64,000 nucleotides of DNA from Thalassotalea_H castellviae. Its GTDB lineage: Bacteria > Pseudomonadota > Gammaproteobacteria > Enterobacterales > Alteromonadaceae. Made by a program: the position numbers and the translations under genes. Of this stretch, positions 35,562 to 45,349 are shown one piece after another. The DNA lies in contig NZ_JAVRIF010000001.1 of assembly GCF_031846185.1 (NCBI RefSeq), positions 62,001 through 126,000 of the forward strand, given 5' to 3'. Below the pieces are notes generated by a model that made no database searches, was not told the origin of the DNA, and was given only the letters and a program-made list of their open reading frames with translations. Position 1 is the first letter of the stretch, and each line of letters begins with the position of its first letter.

Positions 35562-37058
35562 TTATTTTTTACTATCGTTTTCGAATTTTTTTTCCCAAAA
35601 GTCAGCATTTTTAATCCCTAATGATTTAGGATCAAATGTGTACTCACTTACACCTTCTTTTTGCTGTCGTTCATAATCTTTTAATGCTTTTATAGCAGGT
35701 TTAGACATAAAGAATATGATGATAATTCCGATAATATTTAACCACGCCATAATGCCAACACCAACATCCCCCATTCCCCAAGCAGCACTTGGCTCTGCGA
35801 CGGTACCGTAAAAAACAGCGCACATAATTAATAGTTTTAAGAAAAATCTTAATACTGGGAATTTAATCGTTCGATTTATATAAGAAACATTGTTTTCAGC
35901 AATAAAGTAGTAAGCTAATACTGTTGTGAATGCGAAGAAAAACAATGCTAACGCGATAAATGGCTTACCAACGCCAGTTAATACACTATCCACTGCTATT
36001 TGCGTGAAAGCGGGACCATTGATCACAACATTTTCCGCTAAATTTTGTTCAACGAAAGCGGTTGCTCCTTCTGGCATCACGTTATATGACTGAGTAATTA
36101 AAATCATAAACGCTGTGGCAGAACAAACAAATAACGTATCAATGTATACAGAAAATGACTGCACTAAACCTTGTTGAGCGGGATGGTCAACTTCTGCAGC
36201 AGCTGCAGCATGAGGTCCAGTACCTTGACCGGCTTCATTAGAATAAACACCACGTTTTACCCCCCAACCTATCGCGGCACCAAAACCAGCCATTGGTGTG
36301 AATGCATCTGTAATAATCAGTGAGAATATTCCCGGTAATTTATCAATATTTAACGCGATAATTGAACATGCAATGATAATATAAGCAAGCGCCATAAATG
36401 GCACAACAACTTGCGTGAAACTAGCAATGCGTTTAACTCCGCCAAAGATAATAAAACCAAGAATTATGACAATAAAAACAGCGGCATATACTTTGGTTAA
36501 TGGTAACTCTCCAATAACAGAATTAACCGTGCCCCCTTGACCAAATACATTTACTAATGCATCACCAATACCATTTGATTGCACAACCGGTAGTAATAAA
36601 CCACAAGCTAAAATAGTGGCAAGCGCAAACGTCCATGCATACCATTTTTGCCCCATGGCTTTTTCAATATAATAAGCGGGACCACCGCGATAAACGCCAT
36701 CTTCTTCTTCTTTATAAATTTGTGCGTTGGTCGATTCAATATAAGCTGTGGCAGCGCCTAAAAAGGCTACAACCCACATCCAAAACACAGCACCTGGACC
36801 GCCAAAACCAATAGCGGCAGCTACACCAGCAATATTACCGGTTCCGACTCGACCAGAAAGAGAAACTGCAAGCGCTTGGAATGATGAAATGCCTTTCTCG
36901 GAACTTTTACCTGACATTAACAGGCGCCACATTTCTCTAAAATGACGAATTTGGGTAAAGCGTGTGGCAATGGAGAAAAATATCCCGGCACCTAAACAAA
37001 GGTAAATAAGATACGAACTCCAAATATAACCATTAAGGGTATCGACTAATTCTTGCAC
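35562..37058 (-). CDS. Alanine/glycine:cation symporter (AGCS)
   Basis: A 498-residue transporter of the sodium:alanine symporter family with about 11 membrane helices. Signature runs are FQALAVSLSGRVGTGNIAGVAAAIGFGGPGAVFWMW, GGPAYYIEKAMG, GVKRGVYSNEAGQGTGPHAAAAAEVDHPAQQG and the late FFFAFTTVLAYYFIAENN. It imports alanine or glycine with sodium. The start is GTG at 37058, six bases after CAGGAG. It forms a single-gene unit ended by a strong terminator. Alanine taken up could feed the alanine dehydrogenase encoded at 45967. Confidence 0.94.
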   Translation of the reverse strand: MQELVDTLNGYIWSSYLIYLCLGAGIFFSIATRFTQIRHFREMWRLLMSGKSSEKGISSFQALAVSLSGRVGTGNIAGVAAAIGFGGPGAVFWMWVVAFLGAATAYIESTNAQIYKEEEDGVYRGGPAYYIEKAMGQKWYAWTFALATILACGLLLPVVQSNGIGDALVNVFGQGGTVNSVIGELPLTKVYAAVFIVIILGFIIFGGVKRIASFTQVVVPFMALAYIIIACSIIALNIDKLPGIFSLIITDAFTPMAGFGAAIGWGVKRGVYSNEAGQGTGPHAAAAAEVDHPAQQGLVQSFSVYIDTLFVCSATAFMILITQSYNVMPEGATAFVEQNLAENVVINGPAFTQIAVDSVLTGVGKPFIALALFFFAFTTVLAYYFIAENNVSYINRTIKFPVLRFFLKLLIMCAVFYGTVAEPSAAWGMGDVGVGIMAWLNIIGIIIIFFMSKPAIKALKDYERQQKEGVSEYTFDPKSLGIKNADFWEKKFENDSKK

Positions 37059-37108
37059 TATTAACTCCTGAAATTATTATAATTATTTTATATGTAGTGG
37101 GTAACGGA

Positions 37109-38236
37109 TTATCGTAACTCATCTACAATATGATAAATAGCCGTTAAAACATCTCGACCAAATAAACTACTTCTATTATCAGACCAACCTACACTATGAT
37201 CTGGCAGTAAGTCATTATCTTTAAATGGCATTTCAATGGTATAGGATAAACACTTGAACTGTTCACCAACCCAAGTTGCACCCAGCGTCAGGTTTGCTTG
37301 ACCTGCTTCGTCTTTATCATAACCAAACTCATCTTGAAACTCTGGCGTGATCGCTAATAATATATCTTTAAAAGATTCTTCCAATGAATGATGTCGTTCA
37401 TCGTACGAAGGAATACCTTCACAACCAGCAACAAAATTATACGGAAGCGCTTCGTCACCGTGTATATCAAGAAACATATCAACGCCTGTTTCTAACATTT
37501 TATTTCGCACAAGGTAAACTTCAGGACTTGTTTCCATGCTAGGTGTAGCCCATTCACGATTTAAATTAGCACCAGCAGCATTTGTTCTTAAGTTACCTCT
37601 TACGGAGCCGTCAGGATTCATATTGGGTACTAAATAAAATACTGCTTTATTAAGTAAGGCACGAGCAACTCCATCATCTTCATCAAGTAATCTATCAATA
37701 AAGCCTTCCATAAACCATTCGGCCATAGTTTCACCAGGGTGTTGTCGCGCAGTTAACCAGATGACTTTTTTATTTTCACCTTCTTCACCCACTTTTAACA
37801 CCGACATATCTCGTCCGTCGATTGTTTGCCCTAATACTTGCAATTGACAGTCAACATCTAACTGAGCTTGGTGTAATAAGTCTTGGTGGCGCTCATAACT
37901 ATAGGGCGTAAAATAAGCAAAATACACGCTATCGTGATCGGGAGTAAAAGTGATAGTAAGGTTTTCACCATCGAATTCTGTAGGAACTCTAAACCAATGT
38001 TCTCTATCGTAAGAAGCAAGTGCTTGATAATTTTCCCAACCGTCAACAAACGCAGATTTACCAGCATTTCTTATCGTCATAATATGTTCTGCACGAACAT
38101 TATTATTTAATTTAAAGTGAAACCATTGGAAGAAATCTGATTGATTATCTTTATTTATTTCTAAAATAATATTGTTGGGGGTATCGGCTTCTATAACATG
38201 AATGTTGCCGCTATCAAATTGAGCAGAAATTTGCAT
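37109..38236 (-). CDS. M14-family zinc carboxypeptidase (CCP-like)
   Basis: A 375-residue peptidase of the cytosolic carboxypeptidase branch of M14. The N-terminal beta domain (about 1-120) leads into the catalytic domain. Zinc ligands are His166 and Glu169 (RQHPGETMAEW) and His259 (LDIHGDE), and the catalytic Glu is probably Glu335 (YTIEMPFKD). NMNPDGSVRGNLR and NLNREW bind substrate carboxylate. It has no signal peptide, so it acts in the cytoplasm. Bacterial members trim C-terminal residues of peptides; the substrate is unknown. It is monocistronic, with a weak ribosome site. Confidence 0.9.
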   Translation of the reverse strand: MQISAQFDSGNIHVIEADTPNNIILEINKDNQSDFFQWFHFKLNNNVRAEHIMTIRNAGKSAFVDGWENYQALASYDREHWFRVPTEFDGENLTITFTPDHDSVYFAYFTPYSYERHQDLLHQAQLDVDCQLQVLGQTIDGRDMSVLKVGEEGENKKVIWLTARQHPGETMAEWFMEGFIDRLLDEDDGVARALLNKAVFYLVPNMNPDGSVRGNLRTNAAGANLNREWATPSMETSPEVYLVRNKMLETGVDMFLDIHGDEALPYNFVAGCEGIPSYDERHHSLEESFKDILLAITPEFQDEFGYDKDEAGQANLTLGATWVGEQFKCLSYTIEMPFKDNDLLPDHSVGWSDNRSSLFGRDVLTAIYHIVDELR

Positions 38237-38301
38237 AGGATAAGATCTATTTTATTATTTGAAAGTCCTAGTGTACACAATCAGATATCAGATCAGAAGT
38301 A

Positions 38302-38784
38302 CTAAAATGATCTTAAATAAAGACCTATCTCCGTTGAATATCCGATAGATTTTGAAATAACTGTATTATCTTCATCAATGACATAATAACTCGGATAACC
38401 GGGAACTTTGTATGCTTGTTTAACATTTTCATTGCCGATTGCGACCGGAAAAGTTAATTGATGCTGAGCGACAAAAGCTTCAATTTCTTCAACATCAACA
38501 AAATCTAAGGCAACCGCTATCACATTTATTGTTTCATTTTTCTCATAAAGTGCTTGTAAATTTTCGATACTGGCATGACAAATACTACACCATGGGGCAA
38601 AAAAGTAGATGACTGTTTTTTCATTAGCCGTTAATGAAACCACCTCACCTGTTACTGTTGGTACATTAAAGTTTAGCGCGCTTAAATTTTGCTGCGTATC
38701 AAGCATTCTTGATTCTTTAAACCAAGTGAGTAATTGAAAAATAACAAAAAATATTGTTATTTGAATAACTAAATTTTTCAACAA
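38302..38784 (-). CDS. Membrane-anchored thioredoxin-like protein (TlpA/ScsD type)
   Basis: A 160-residue protein with an N-terminal membrane helix (about 3-22) and a periplasmic thioredoxin fold. The redox motif is CSIC in FFAPWCSICHASIENL, and the cis-Pro is in VPGYPSYYVID. No ATG precedes the conserved part. Two TTG codons in tandem at 38784 follow AGAG at seven bases, so the start is probably TTG. It likely reduces or repairs periplasmic disulphides. It is not in an obvious cytochrome c or Dsb cluster. Confidence 0.85.
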   Translation of the reverse strand: MLKNLVIQITIFFVIFQLLTWFKESRMLDTQQNLSALNFNVPTVTGEVVSLTANEKTVIYFFAPWCSICHASIENLQALYEKNETINVIAVALDFVDVEEIEAFVAQHQLTFPVAIGNENVKQAYKVPGYPSYYVIDEDNTVISKSIGYSTEIGLYLRSF

Positions 38785-38922
38785 AATTAAACTCTACTTT
38801 GACAAGTCTGTTTTTATTAAGACCTAAGTAAACGATAAATAATTCGTTAAGGCGACAATTTTTTTAACTTTACGAATAAACATAAAAATGAGCTTATTAG
38901 ATACCATTGATTATTCATTTAG

Positions 38923-38950
38923 CAAAAAAAATCCGACCAAAAGCCGGATT
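38923..38950 (-). terminator. Terminator of serS
   Basis: On the minus strand an AATCCG/CGGATT stem with a nine-base loop is followed by an eight-T run, 44 bases after the serS stop. Confidence 0.83.
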
Positions 38951-38993
38951 GTTATAAAACGAAATCATCGTCGTTAATGAAACATAAACGCAA

Positions 38994-40274
38994 TTAACTA
39001 ATCTTAGTTAAACCTTTCATATAAGGTTGTAAAACCGTTGGAATATTAATACTACCATCTGCTTGTTGGTAATTTTCTAAAACCGCAACTAAAGTTCTTC
39101 CCACGGCTAAACCAGAGCCATTTAAGGTATGGACTAATTCAGGTTTATTGGTTTGTGAATTTCTAAAACGAGCTTGCATACGACGTGCTTGAAAATCCCC
39201 CATATTTGAACAAGAAGAAATTTCACGATAAGTATTTTGTGCCGGCAACCACACTTCAATATCAAAGGTTTTGGTGGCGCTAAAGCCAATATCACCGGTA
39301 CATAACACAACTGTACGATATGGTAATTCGAGTTTTTCAAGAATTTTTTCAGCATGACCGGTTAATTCATCTAACGCGGTAAACGAATCTTCAGGTTTAA
39401 CAATTTGCACCATCTCAACTTTGTCAAATTGATGTTGACGAATGAGCCCGCGAATATCACGCCCTGACGAGCCTGCTTCACTGCGAAAGCATGGTGTATG
39501 AGCGCACATTTTTATCGGTAATGCTGATTCTTCAACAATTTCATCTCTGACTAAGTTAGTTAAAGGGACTTCTGCCGTAGGGATCAGTGAAAATTGACGA
39601 TTGGCTAAATCTGTGTGAAATAAATCTTCACCAAATTTCGGTAATTGTCCCGTTCCATACAATGAATCGTGATTGACAAGATAGGGTACGTACATTTCTT
39701 GATAGCCGTTTTCTTCACTATGTACATCAATCATAAACTGAGCAAGTGCACGGTGTAATTTTGCAATATTGCCTCGCATCACCGCAAATCGCGTTCCGGC
39801 TAATTTAGCCCCACTTTCAAAATCTAACCCTTTATCTAAAGCGACAGCAAGATCAACATGATCTTTTACTTCAAAATCAAAAGTTTTTGGCGTTCCCCAA
39901 CGTCGCACTTCAACATTGTCATCTTCACTTTCACCATGAGGAACAGAGTCATGAATTAAATTGGGGACGGCTGATACAATGGTAGATATTTGCGCCAATA
40001 CCGCTTTCTCTTCTTCTTTAGCGGCTTCAAGATCTGCCCCTAATTGATTTACTTCTGCGAGTAACGGTTGAATATCTTCACCACGTGCTTTTGCTTGTCC
40101 GATAGATTTAGAGCGGGTATTTCGTTGACTTTGCAATTCTTGTGTTTTTACTTGAATCGCTTTACGTTGCTCTTCTAATTGCGTTAATAAAGCAGTGTCT
40201 AAGGTATAACCACGTTTAGCCAGTTGTGCTGCAGTAGTTTCAATGTCTGTTCTAAATAATTTTGGATCTAGCAT
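38994..40274 (-). CDS. serS: Seryl-tRNA synthetase
   Basis: This 426-residue class IIa synthetase charges tRNA-Ser. A long N-terminal coiled-coil arm (about 25-105) that grips the long variable arm of tRNA-Ser precedes the core. Motif 2 is CFRSEAGSSGRDIRGLIRQHQFDKVEMV, and motif 3 is LNGSGLAVGRTLVAVLENYQ. Length is standard. The arrangement rarA-crcB-serS on one strand suggests a shared transcript. A terminator follows. Confidence 0.97.
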   Translation of the reverse strand: MLDPKLFRTDIETTAAQLAKRGYTLDTALLTQLEEQRKAIQVKTQELQSQRNTRSKSIGQAKARGEDIQPLLAEVNQLGADLEAAKEEEKAVLAQISTIVSAVPNLIHDSVPHGESEDDNVEVRRWGTPKTFDFEVKDHVDLAVALDKGLDFESGAKLAGTRFAVMRGNIAKLHRALAQFMIDVHSEENGYQEMYVPYLVNHDSLYGTGQLPKFGEDLFHTDLANRQFSLIPTAEVPLTNLVRDEIVEESALPIKMCAHTPCFRSEAGSSGRDIRGLIRQHQFDKVEMVQIVKPEDSFTALDELTGHAEKILEKLELPYRTVVLCTGDIGFSATKTFDIEVWLPAQNTYREISSCSNMGDFQARRMQARFRNSQTNKPELVHTLNGSGLAVGRTLVAVLENYQQADGSINIPTVLQPYMKGLTKIS

Positions 40275-40298
40275 TATTGGTCACGTCTGAATGTAAGT

Positions 40299-40700
40299 TT
40301 ATTTATTAAAAAAAGTAACTAAATAAATGCCTATACCCGCTGCAAATATACATAAGCTTACATTGAGTAGCACATTTATCATGGCTTTAAATAGTTCACC
40401 TTGTTGCATTAATAATAATGTATCAAGGGAGAAGGTTGAAAAGGTGGTAAATGCCCCTAAAAAACCAATACCTATTAATGTTCGGTAGATGCTAACTTCA
40501 ATAACACCTTGTTCAATGAGTCCGTATAACGTTCCCATTATTAATGAGCCGGAAATATTAACCGCCAGCGTCGCAAAAGGGAATCCTTTTCCGAGCCAAT
40601 TTAATATTAATTGCGAAATATAAAACCGCAAACTCGCCCCACCTGCTCCACCAAGAGCAACAAAAGCATATAAAGTGAAATTACTTACCGAATTAGTCAT
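40299..40700 (-). CDS. crcB: Fluoride ion exporter CrcB (Fluc)
   Basis: A 133-residue, four-helix channel protein. Family marks are GGAGGASLRF near the start, NISGSLIMGTLYG and GIGFLGAFTTFSTFSLDTL. It works as an antiparallel dimer that lets fluoride out. Its ATG overlaps the end of rarA by eight bases and serS follows by 24 bases. No fluoride riboswitch is seen, as expected for an internal operon gene. Confidence 0.94.
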   Translation of the reverse strand: MTNSVSNFTLYAFVALGGAGGASLRFYISQLILNWLGKGFPFATLAVNISGSLIMGTLYGLIEQGVIEVSIYRTLIGIGFLGAFTTFSTFSLDTLLLMQQGELFKAMINVLLNVSLCIFAAGIGIYLVTFFNK

Positions 40701-42048
40701 AACGTTTATCTTGTGATTGTTGATCTAATTGTTTTAAGAAAGCTAATTTTTCTTTTAATTGTTTCTCCAAGCCACGGTCACTTGGTTGATAGAAACACGT
40801 ATGGGCAATAGGTTCAGGAAAATAATTTTCTCCGGCAGCATAAGCATTGGCCTCGTTGTGCGCATAACGATATTCACAGCCATGCCCTAAGTCTTGAGTG
40901 ATAGCACTGGTCGCATTCTTTAAATGTAAAGGAACATCAAGGTTTGCCGTTTCTTTTGCTAACGCCATAGATTGCTTAAATGCTTGATAAACTGCATTAC
41001 TCTTAGGAGCTAACGCCATATATACCGCTGCTTGAGCGATTGCACGCTCACCTTCACTTGGTCCTACACGTTGGAAAGTATCCCAAGCATTAATCGCTAA
41101 TTGCATTGCTCTAGGATCAGCATTACCAATATCTTCACTGGCTATGGCTAATAAACGTCTTGCCACATAAAGCGCGTCACCACCGCCGTTTAATATTCGA
41201 GCATACCAATAAAGTGCAGCATCAGGATCTGAGCCCCTAACCGATTTATGAAAAGCGCTGATCATATCGTAAAAGGCATCACCACCTTTATCATATAACG
41301 CTATTTTATTGCCCGCCACTTGCTTTATTTGTTCACTTGCAATAATAATTTCATCATTAATAGCATCAACTAAATCTAAACAATTCTCTAATAAATTCAG
41401 TAGCCTTCTCGCATCACCATCAGCTAATTTAATCAACTGATGACGAGCATTATCTTTAAACTTGATGTGCAATTGCTGTGTGCGAGTTAAGTAATTTAAG
41501 CCATTTTCTAAGACATCGGCTAAATCAAGTTCCGTTAATTTTTTAAGTGTATAGACTCGAGTTCTTGACAGAATCGCTTGGTTAAGTTCAAACGCTGGAT
41601 TTTCGGTAGTGGCACCAATAAAGATTATCGTACCGTCTTCAATATGAGGTAAAAAAGCATCTTGCTGACTTTTATTAAAACGATGAACTTCATCAACAAA
41701 AAGAACGGTTCGTTTTTGTTGATGTATTGCCCTATCTTTTGCGTTGCTGATCGCTTCTCGAATATCTTTTATCCCTGATGTGACAGCAGAAATTCGGGCT
41801 ATTTCAGCGTCAGCATGGCTGGCAATAATTTCTGCTAGGGTTGTTTTGCCGGTTCCTGGCGGTCCCCAAAAAATTACCGAATGACACTTTCCTTGTTCGA
41901 TCGCTTTTTGTAAAGGCATCCCCGCAGCTAATATATGTTGCTGCCCTACGTAATCGTTTAGGGTTTTAGGTCTTAACTTTGCTGCAAGCGGTTGAAAATC
42001 AAGATTGTCATCGAAAGTTAAAGATAATTCGCCGTTAGCGCTGGTCAT
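40693..42048 (-). CDS. rarA: Replication-associated recombination protein RarA (MgsA)
   Basis: A AAA+ ATPase related to clamp loaders that acts at stalled forks. Walker A is WGPPGTGKTTLAE, Walker B is VLFVDEVHRFN, and sensor 1 is IGATTENPAF. The C-terminal half carries SVRGSDPDAALYWYARILNGGGD and RRLLAIASEDIGNADP, typical of RarA. I chose the ATG at 42048 (about 451 residues), where the conserved start LSLTFDDNLDFQPLAAKLRP soon follows. Longer frames to 42135 read through lolA. It overlaps lolA by 14 bases. Confidence 0.94.
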   Translation of the reverse strand: MTSANGELSLTFDDNLDFQPLAAKLRPKTLNDYVGQQHILAAGMPLQKAIEQGKCHSVIFWGPPGTGKTTLAEIIASHADAEIARISAVTSGIKDIREAISNAKDRAIHQQKRTVLFVDEVHRFNKSQQDAFLPHIEDGTIIFIGATTENPAFELNQAILSRTRVYTLKKLTELDLADVLENGLNYLTRTQQLHIKFKDNARHQLIKLADGDARRLLNLLENCLDLVDAINDEIIIASEQIKQVAGNKIALYDKGGDAFYDMISAFHKSVRGSDPDAALYWYARILNGGGDALYVARRLLAIASEDIGNADPRAMQLAINAWDTFQRVGPSEGERAIAQAAVYMALAPKSNAVYQAFKQSMALAKETANLDVPLHLKNATSAITQDLGHGCEYRYAHNEANAYAAGENYFPEPIAHTCFYQPSDRGLEKQLKEKLAFLKQLDQQSQDKRYD

Positions 42049-42718
42049 CGAGATATACGCCATCTGGTAAGATAAATTTAAATAAATTAGGCTCAATAGT
42101 CTGATTAATCGCGACATCAGCCAGTTTAATAACACTTAATTGGCCGGTTGAGTCAATTATACTTAAACTTTTCAGTATGGCGCTATTGGAAACAAAGTTC
42201 AGTTCAAGTGTTTTAACACGACTATTGATGTCATTGGCATGAATTAAAAAATCATCATGATTGGTTTGAGTCACGCTATATTGTTGCCACAATACTTTAT
42301 CCGTAGACGTTAATAATAAAATGGGAGTGTTAGCCACTGAGTCGTCAACTCGATATGCTGTTGCTTGCTCTATAAAAGGGTCGTAAAACCACAAGGTTTC
42401 ACCATCTGAAACAATCACTGATTCTTCAGGTTGTTCCGTTTGCCAAAAAACTAAATTGGGTTTTTTAACTGAAAGTTTGCCATGGCCTTCTTGTAAAATA
42501 TTTTGTTCTTCATCGATCACTTGCTGAGAAAAGGTCGCTGAGAAATGGTCAAAGCCAGATAAACGTTCCATCAATGCTTGCTTTGCCATAGAAACTTGTT
42601 GCGACTCTGAGCTAGCGAATACATCAGTGGATTGCTCAGCAAAGATTTTTGCTGGCATAAATAACAATGCGCTACAAAGCAAATGAGCCGATAATAATTG
42701 TTTTAACGTTAATTTCAT
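42035..42718 (-). CDS. lolA: Outer-membrane lipoprotein carrier LolA
   Basis: A 227-residue periplasmic chaperone that ferries lipoproteins from LolCDE to LolB. The signal peptide is likely cut after KIFA (about residue 27). LERLSGFDHFSATFSQQVIDE-type text, GKLSVKKPNLVFWQTEQPEESVIVSDGETLWFYDPF and the late PDGVYLDDQ are family features. It lies four bases after ftsK and overlaps rarA, matching the usual ftsK-lolA-rarA order. Confidence 0.95.
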   Translation of the reverse strand: MKLTLKQLLSAHLLCSALLFMPAKIFAEQSTDVFASSESQQVSMAKQALMERLSGFDHFSATFSQQVIDEEQNILQEGHGKLSVKKPNLVFWQTEQPEESVIVSDGETLWFYDPFIEQATAYRVDDSVANTPILLLTSTDKVLWQQYSVTQTNHDDFLIHANDINSRVKTLELNFVSNSAILKSLSIIDSTGQLSVIKLADVAINQTIEPNLFKFILPDGVYLDDQR

Positions 42719-42722
42719 GAAT

Positions 42723-45326
42723 TTAGTCTCTTACAGGAGGTGGCGCTAACACTTCTCGAGCACCATTATGGCCTGGAGTGCTAACCACCCCTTGCGATTC
42801 CATATCTTCAACAATTCGTGCTGCACGGTTATAACCAATCCGAAATTTGCGTTGTACACTGGAAATAGATACGCGTCGACTCGTGGTCACAAATTCTACT
42901 GCTTCATCATAAAGCGTATCTAGTTCGGCATTTTCATCGGCTTCTGCTTGTTCTCCCGGTAAGAGAATTTCATTCTCTGTATCACCGGTTAAGATATCTT
43001 CAACATAAGCAGGTTCACCGCGTGACTTCCAGTCATTAACCACCGCATGTACTTCATCATCATTAACAAAAGCACCATGAACGCGCACAGATACTGCTTC
43101 ACCAGGAGGCAGATAAAACATATCCCCCATGCCAAGTAATTGTTCTGCGCCTTGTTGATCAAGGATAATACGAGACTCCATTCTTGATTGTACCCGTAAG
43201 GCCATACGCGTAGGAATATTTGCTTTTATCAAGCCAGTAATAACATCTGCGGATGGACGTTGTGTTGCTAAGATCAAATGCATACCAGCGGCTCGAGCTT
43301 TTTGAGCAATTCGAGCGATTAGCTCTTCCACCTTTTTACCAGCAACCATCATCATATCAGCGAATTCATCCACTAAAATGACGATAGCAGGAAGTTTCTC
43401 TAATAACGGTGGTGTTTGGCTAAAGGCATCACTGGGTTGCCATAACGGATCGATTAATGGCTCCCCGGCTTCATGAGCTTTAACGACTTTCTCATTAAAG
43501 CCTTTTAAATTTCTGACACCCAAAGCTGACATTAGTTTATAACGACGTTCCATTTCACCAACACACCAACGAAGTGCATTCGCTGCCTCTTTCATGTCAG
43601 TGACTACTTCAGAAAGTAAATGCGGAATACCGTTATATACAGATAGCTCTACTTGTTTCGGATCAATCATGATCATTCGCACTTCTTCAGGCGATGATTT
43701 ATATAGAATACTAACAATCATGGTATTAACCGCAACAGACTTACCAGAGCCCGTAGTACCAGCAACAAGTAAATGTGGCATTTTAGCTAAATCGGCTACA
43801 ACCGGTTTTCCTGAAATATCGCTACCTATTGCCATAGCAAGGTTGGAGGAAGAATCAGAAAACTTTTTATCTGAAATAACATCAGCAAAAAATACCGTTT
43901 CTCTAAACTTATTCGGTAATTCAATACCTATAACTGATTTACCTTCGATTACTTCGACTACTCGAACACTTTTAGCTGATAAAGAACGAGCAATATCTTG
44001 TGATAAACCACTAACTTTACTGGCTTTAATACCAGGAGCTAAATCTAACTCAAAACGAGTAATAACAGGACCAGGAAAAACGCCGACGACTTCAGCTTTC
44101 ACGCCAAACTCTAAAAGTTTTTCTTCGACTAATCGGCTTATTTGTTCAAGTTCAACAGGATCTATGGGGTTATCGGAGCGATTTGGACGGTCTAATAACT
44201 CTAAGGAAGGTAAACCTTGAGATATGTCACTTTTGTGTTTGTTAACTTTAGCCGCTGGTTCATCAACTACTATCGGCTCTTCTGCTTCAAATGCCGCATT
44301 TATCTCATCTTCACTGACATGTTCTTGTACATTGATGGCTAATGGCTCTCCCATTAAATCATCAATATCAACAAAGTGTTCAATTTCATCGTCAAGCTTG
44401 AAAGGGATATCATCTTTGCTTTCAGCAAAGGCTTCGGTATTGTGATCGGTAGTAATGGTGTTTAAGTCGGCTTGATAACTTGCTTCATCGTCGTCAGGAT
44501 AATTATCAGATGCATGTAAGCTATTGGATGTATGCGCTTGTAGCGTTTGTTTTTCGGTGTTTTCTAACTCTTTAACTTTGGCTTTTTTTGCTAATTTGTT
44601 TAATTTAGTTTGATCTTCAGTATCGAACTGAGTGCCAAATTTATCTTTTAACAAACGGGGTAACTGAGCTAAACCAAAGGCAAATTTAATAGTTTGCGCA
44701 CCAATATAATCGATCATTTTCAATAAAGATAAGCCGGTTAATAATACAAAACCGGTGCCAATGAACATCAAAAATAATAATGTGCTACCTACAAATGAAA
44801 AATATGGGATAAGCCCGTTACTTAAAATATCACCCAATATCCCGCCAGCTGAAAAGTAAAAGACATCATCAAAATTCATACTGGCAATTGCCGTAACGCC
44901 GATATAAAACATAATAAAGCCGATGAATTTCAAACCTAAGGTTAAATAATCGAGCTGAATTAATCGATGGTATTTCTGAAATAACACCCAACCAGTTAAG
45001 GCAATCACAAAAGGTAAGCTATAAGCGATAAGGCCAAATAAATTAAGAAGCAAATCAGATAAATATGCGCCAACTGCCCCACCTAAATTACGAATAGGAG
45101 TTTGATAGCCAGTTTGTGACCAACCGGGATCGGCCGGATCAAAACTAAATAAAGCCATCATAATGTACATAGCAAAAACACAAGAAACTAAAAGCCCTGC
45201 TTCTAATAACCGTTGTACACCATTTAATTTTGAAGATTCTACAGACAAATTACGCGCCAAAAATTCTATTGTTGTTATATACAGTAAAGTATCAAAATAT
45301 TGTAATAAGTTAAACGCTTTAATCAA
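42723..45326 (-). CDS. ftsK: DNA translocase FtsK
   Basis: An 867-residue frame at most. Four to five membrane helices (about 40-210) anchor it at the division septum. A charged linker (about 225-375) is shorter than in E. coli. The motor follows, with Walker A in LVAGTTGSGKSVAVN, Walker B in IVILVDEFADMM, and ATQRPSADVITG. The C-terminal gamma domain (IGYNRAARIVEDMESQGVVSTPGHNGAREVL) reads KOPS and contacts XerD. No ATG occurs before the first helix. TTG codons at 45326, 45260 or 45248 are the only candidates, so the start is uncertain. It sits between lrp and lolA, as in relatives. Confidence 0.94.
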   Translation of the reverse strand: MIKAFNLLQYFDTLLYITTIEFLARNLSVESSKLNGVQRLLEAGLLVSCVFAMYIMMALFSFDPADPGWSQTGYQTPIRNLGGAVGAYLSDLLLNLFGLIAYSLPFVIALTGWVLFQKYHRLIQLDYLTLGLKFIGFIMFYIGVTAIASMNFDDVFYFSAGGILGDILSNGLIPYFSFVGSTLLFLMFIGTGFVLLTGLSLLKMIDYIGAQTIKFAFGLAQLPRLLKDKFGTQFDTEDQTKLNKLAKKAKVKELENTEKQTLQAHTSNSLHASDNYPDDDEASYQADLNTITTDHNTEAFAESKDDIPFKLDDEIEHFVDIDDLMGEPLAINVQEHVSEDEINAAFEAEEPIVVDEPAAKVNKHKSDISQGLPSLELLDRPNRSDNPIDPVELEQISRLVEEKLLEFGVKAEVVGVFPGPVITRFELDLAPGIKASKVSGLSQDIARSLSAKSVRVVEVIEGKSVIGIELPNKFRETVFFADVISDKKFSDSSSNLAMAIGSDISGKPVVADLAKMPHLLVAGTTGSGKSVAVNTMIVSILYKSSPEEVRMIMIDPKQVELSVYNGIPHLLSEVVTDMKEAANALRWCVGEMERRYKLMSALGVRNLKGFNEKVVKAHEAGEPLIDPLWQPSDAFSQTPPLLEKLPAIVILVDEFADMMMVAGKKVEELIARIAQKARAAGMHLILATQRPSADVITGLIKANIPTRMALRVQSRMESRIILDQQGAEQLLGMGDMFYLPPGEAVSVRVHGAFVNDDEVHAVVNDWKSRGEPAYVEDILTGDTENEILLPGEQAEADENAELDTLYDEAVEFVTTSRRVSISSVQRKFRIGYNRAARIVEDMESQGVVSTPGHNGAREVLAPPPVRD

Positions 45327-45349
45327 TAGCTAAGGCGTTTTAATTAACA

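Noticed and set aside
40275..40298. Possible fluoride riboswitch near crcB
   Set aside because: crcB overlaps rarA upstream and leaves no room; the gap to serS is only 24 bases.
43594..44220. Plus-strand frame of 208 codons
   Set aside because: Antisense shadow of ftsK; serine- and threonine-rich composition is what the complement of that gene gives.
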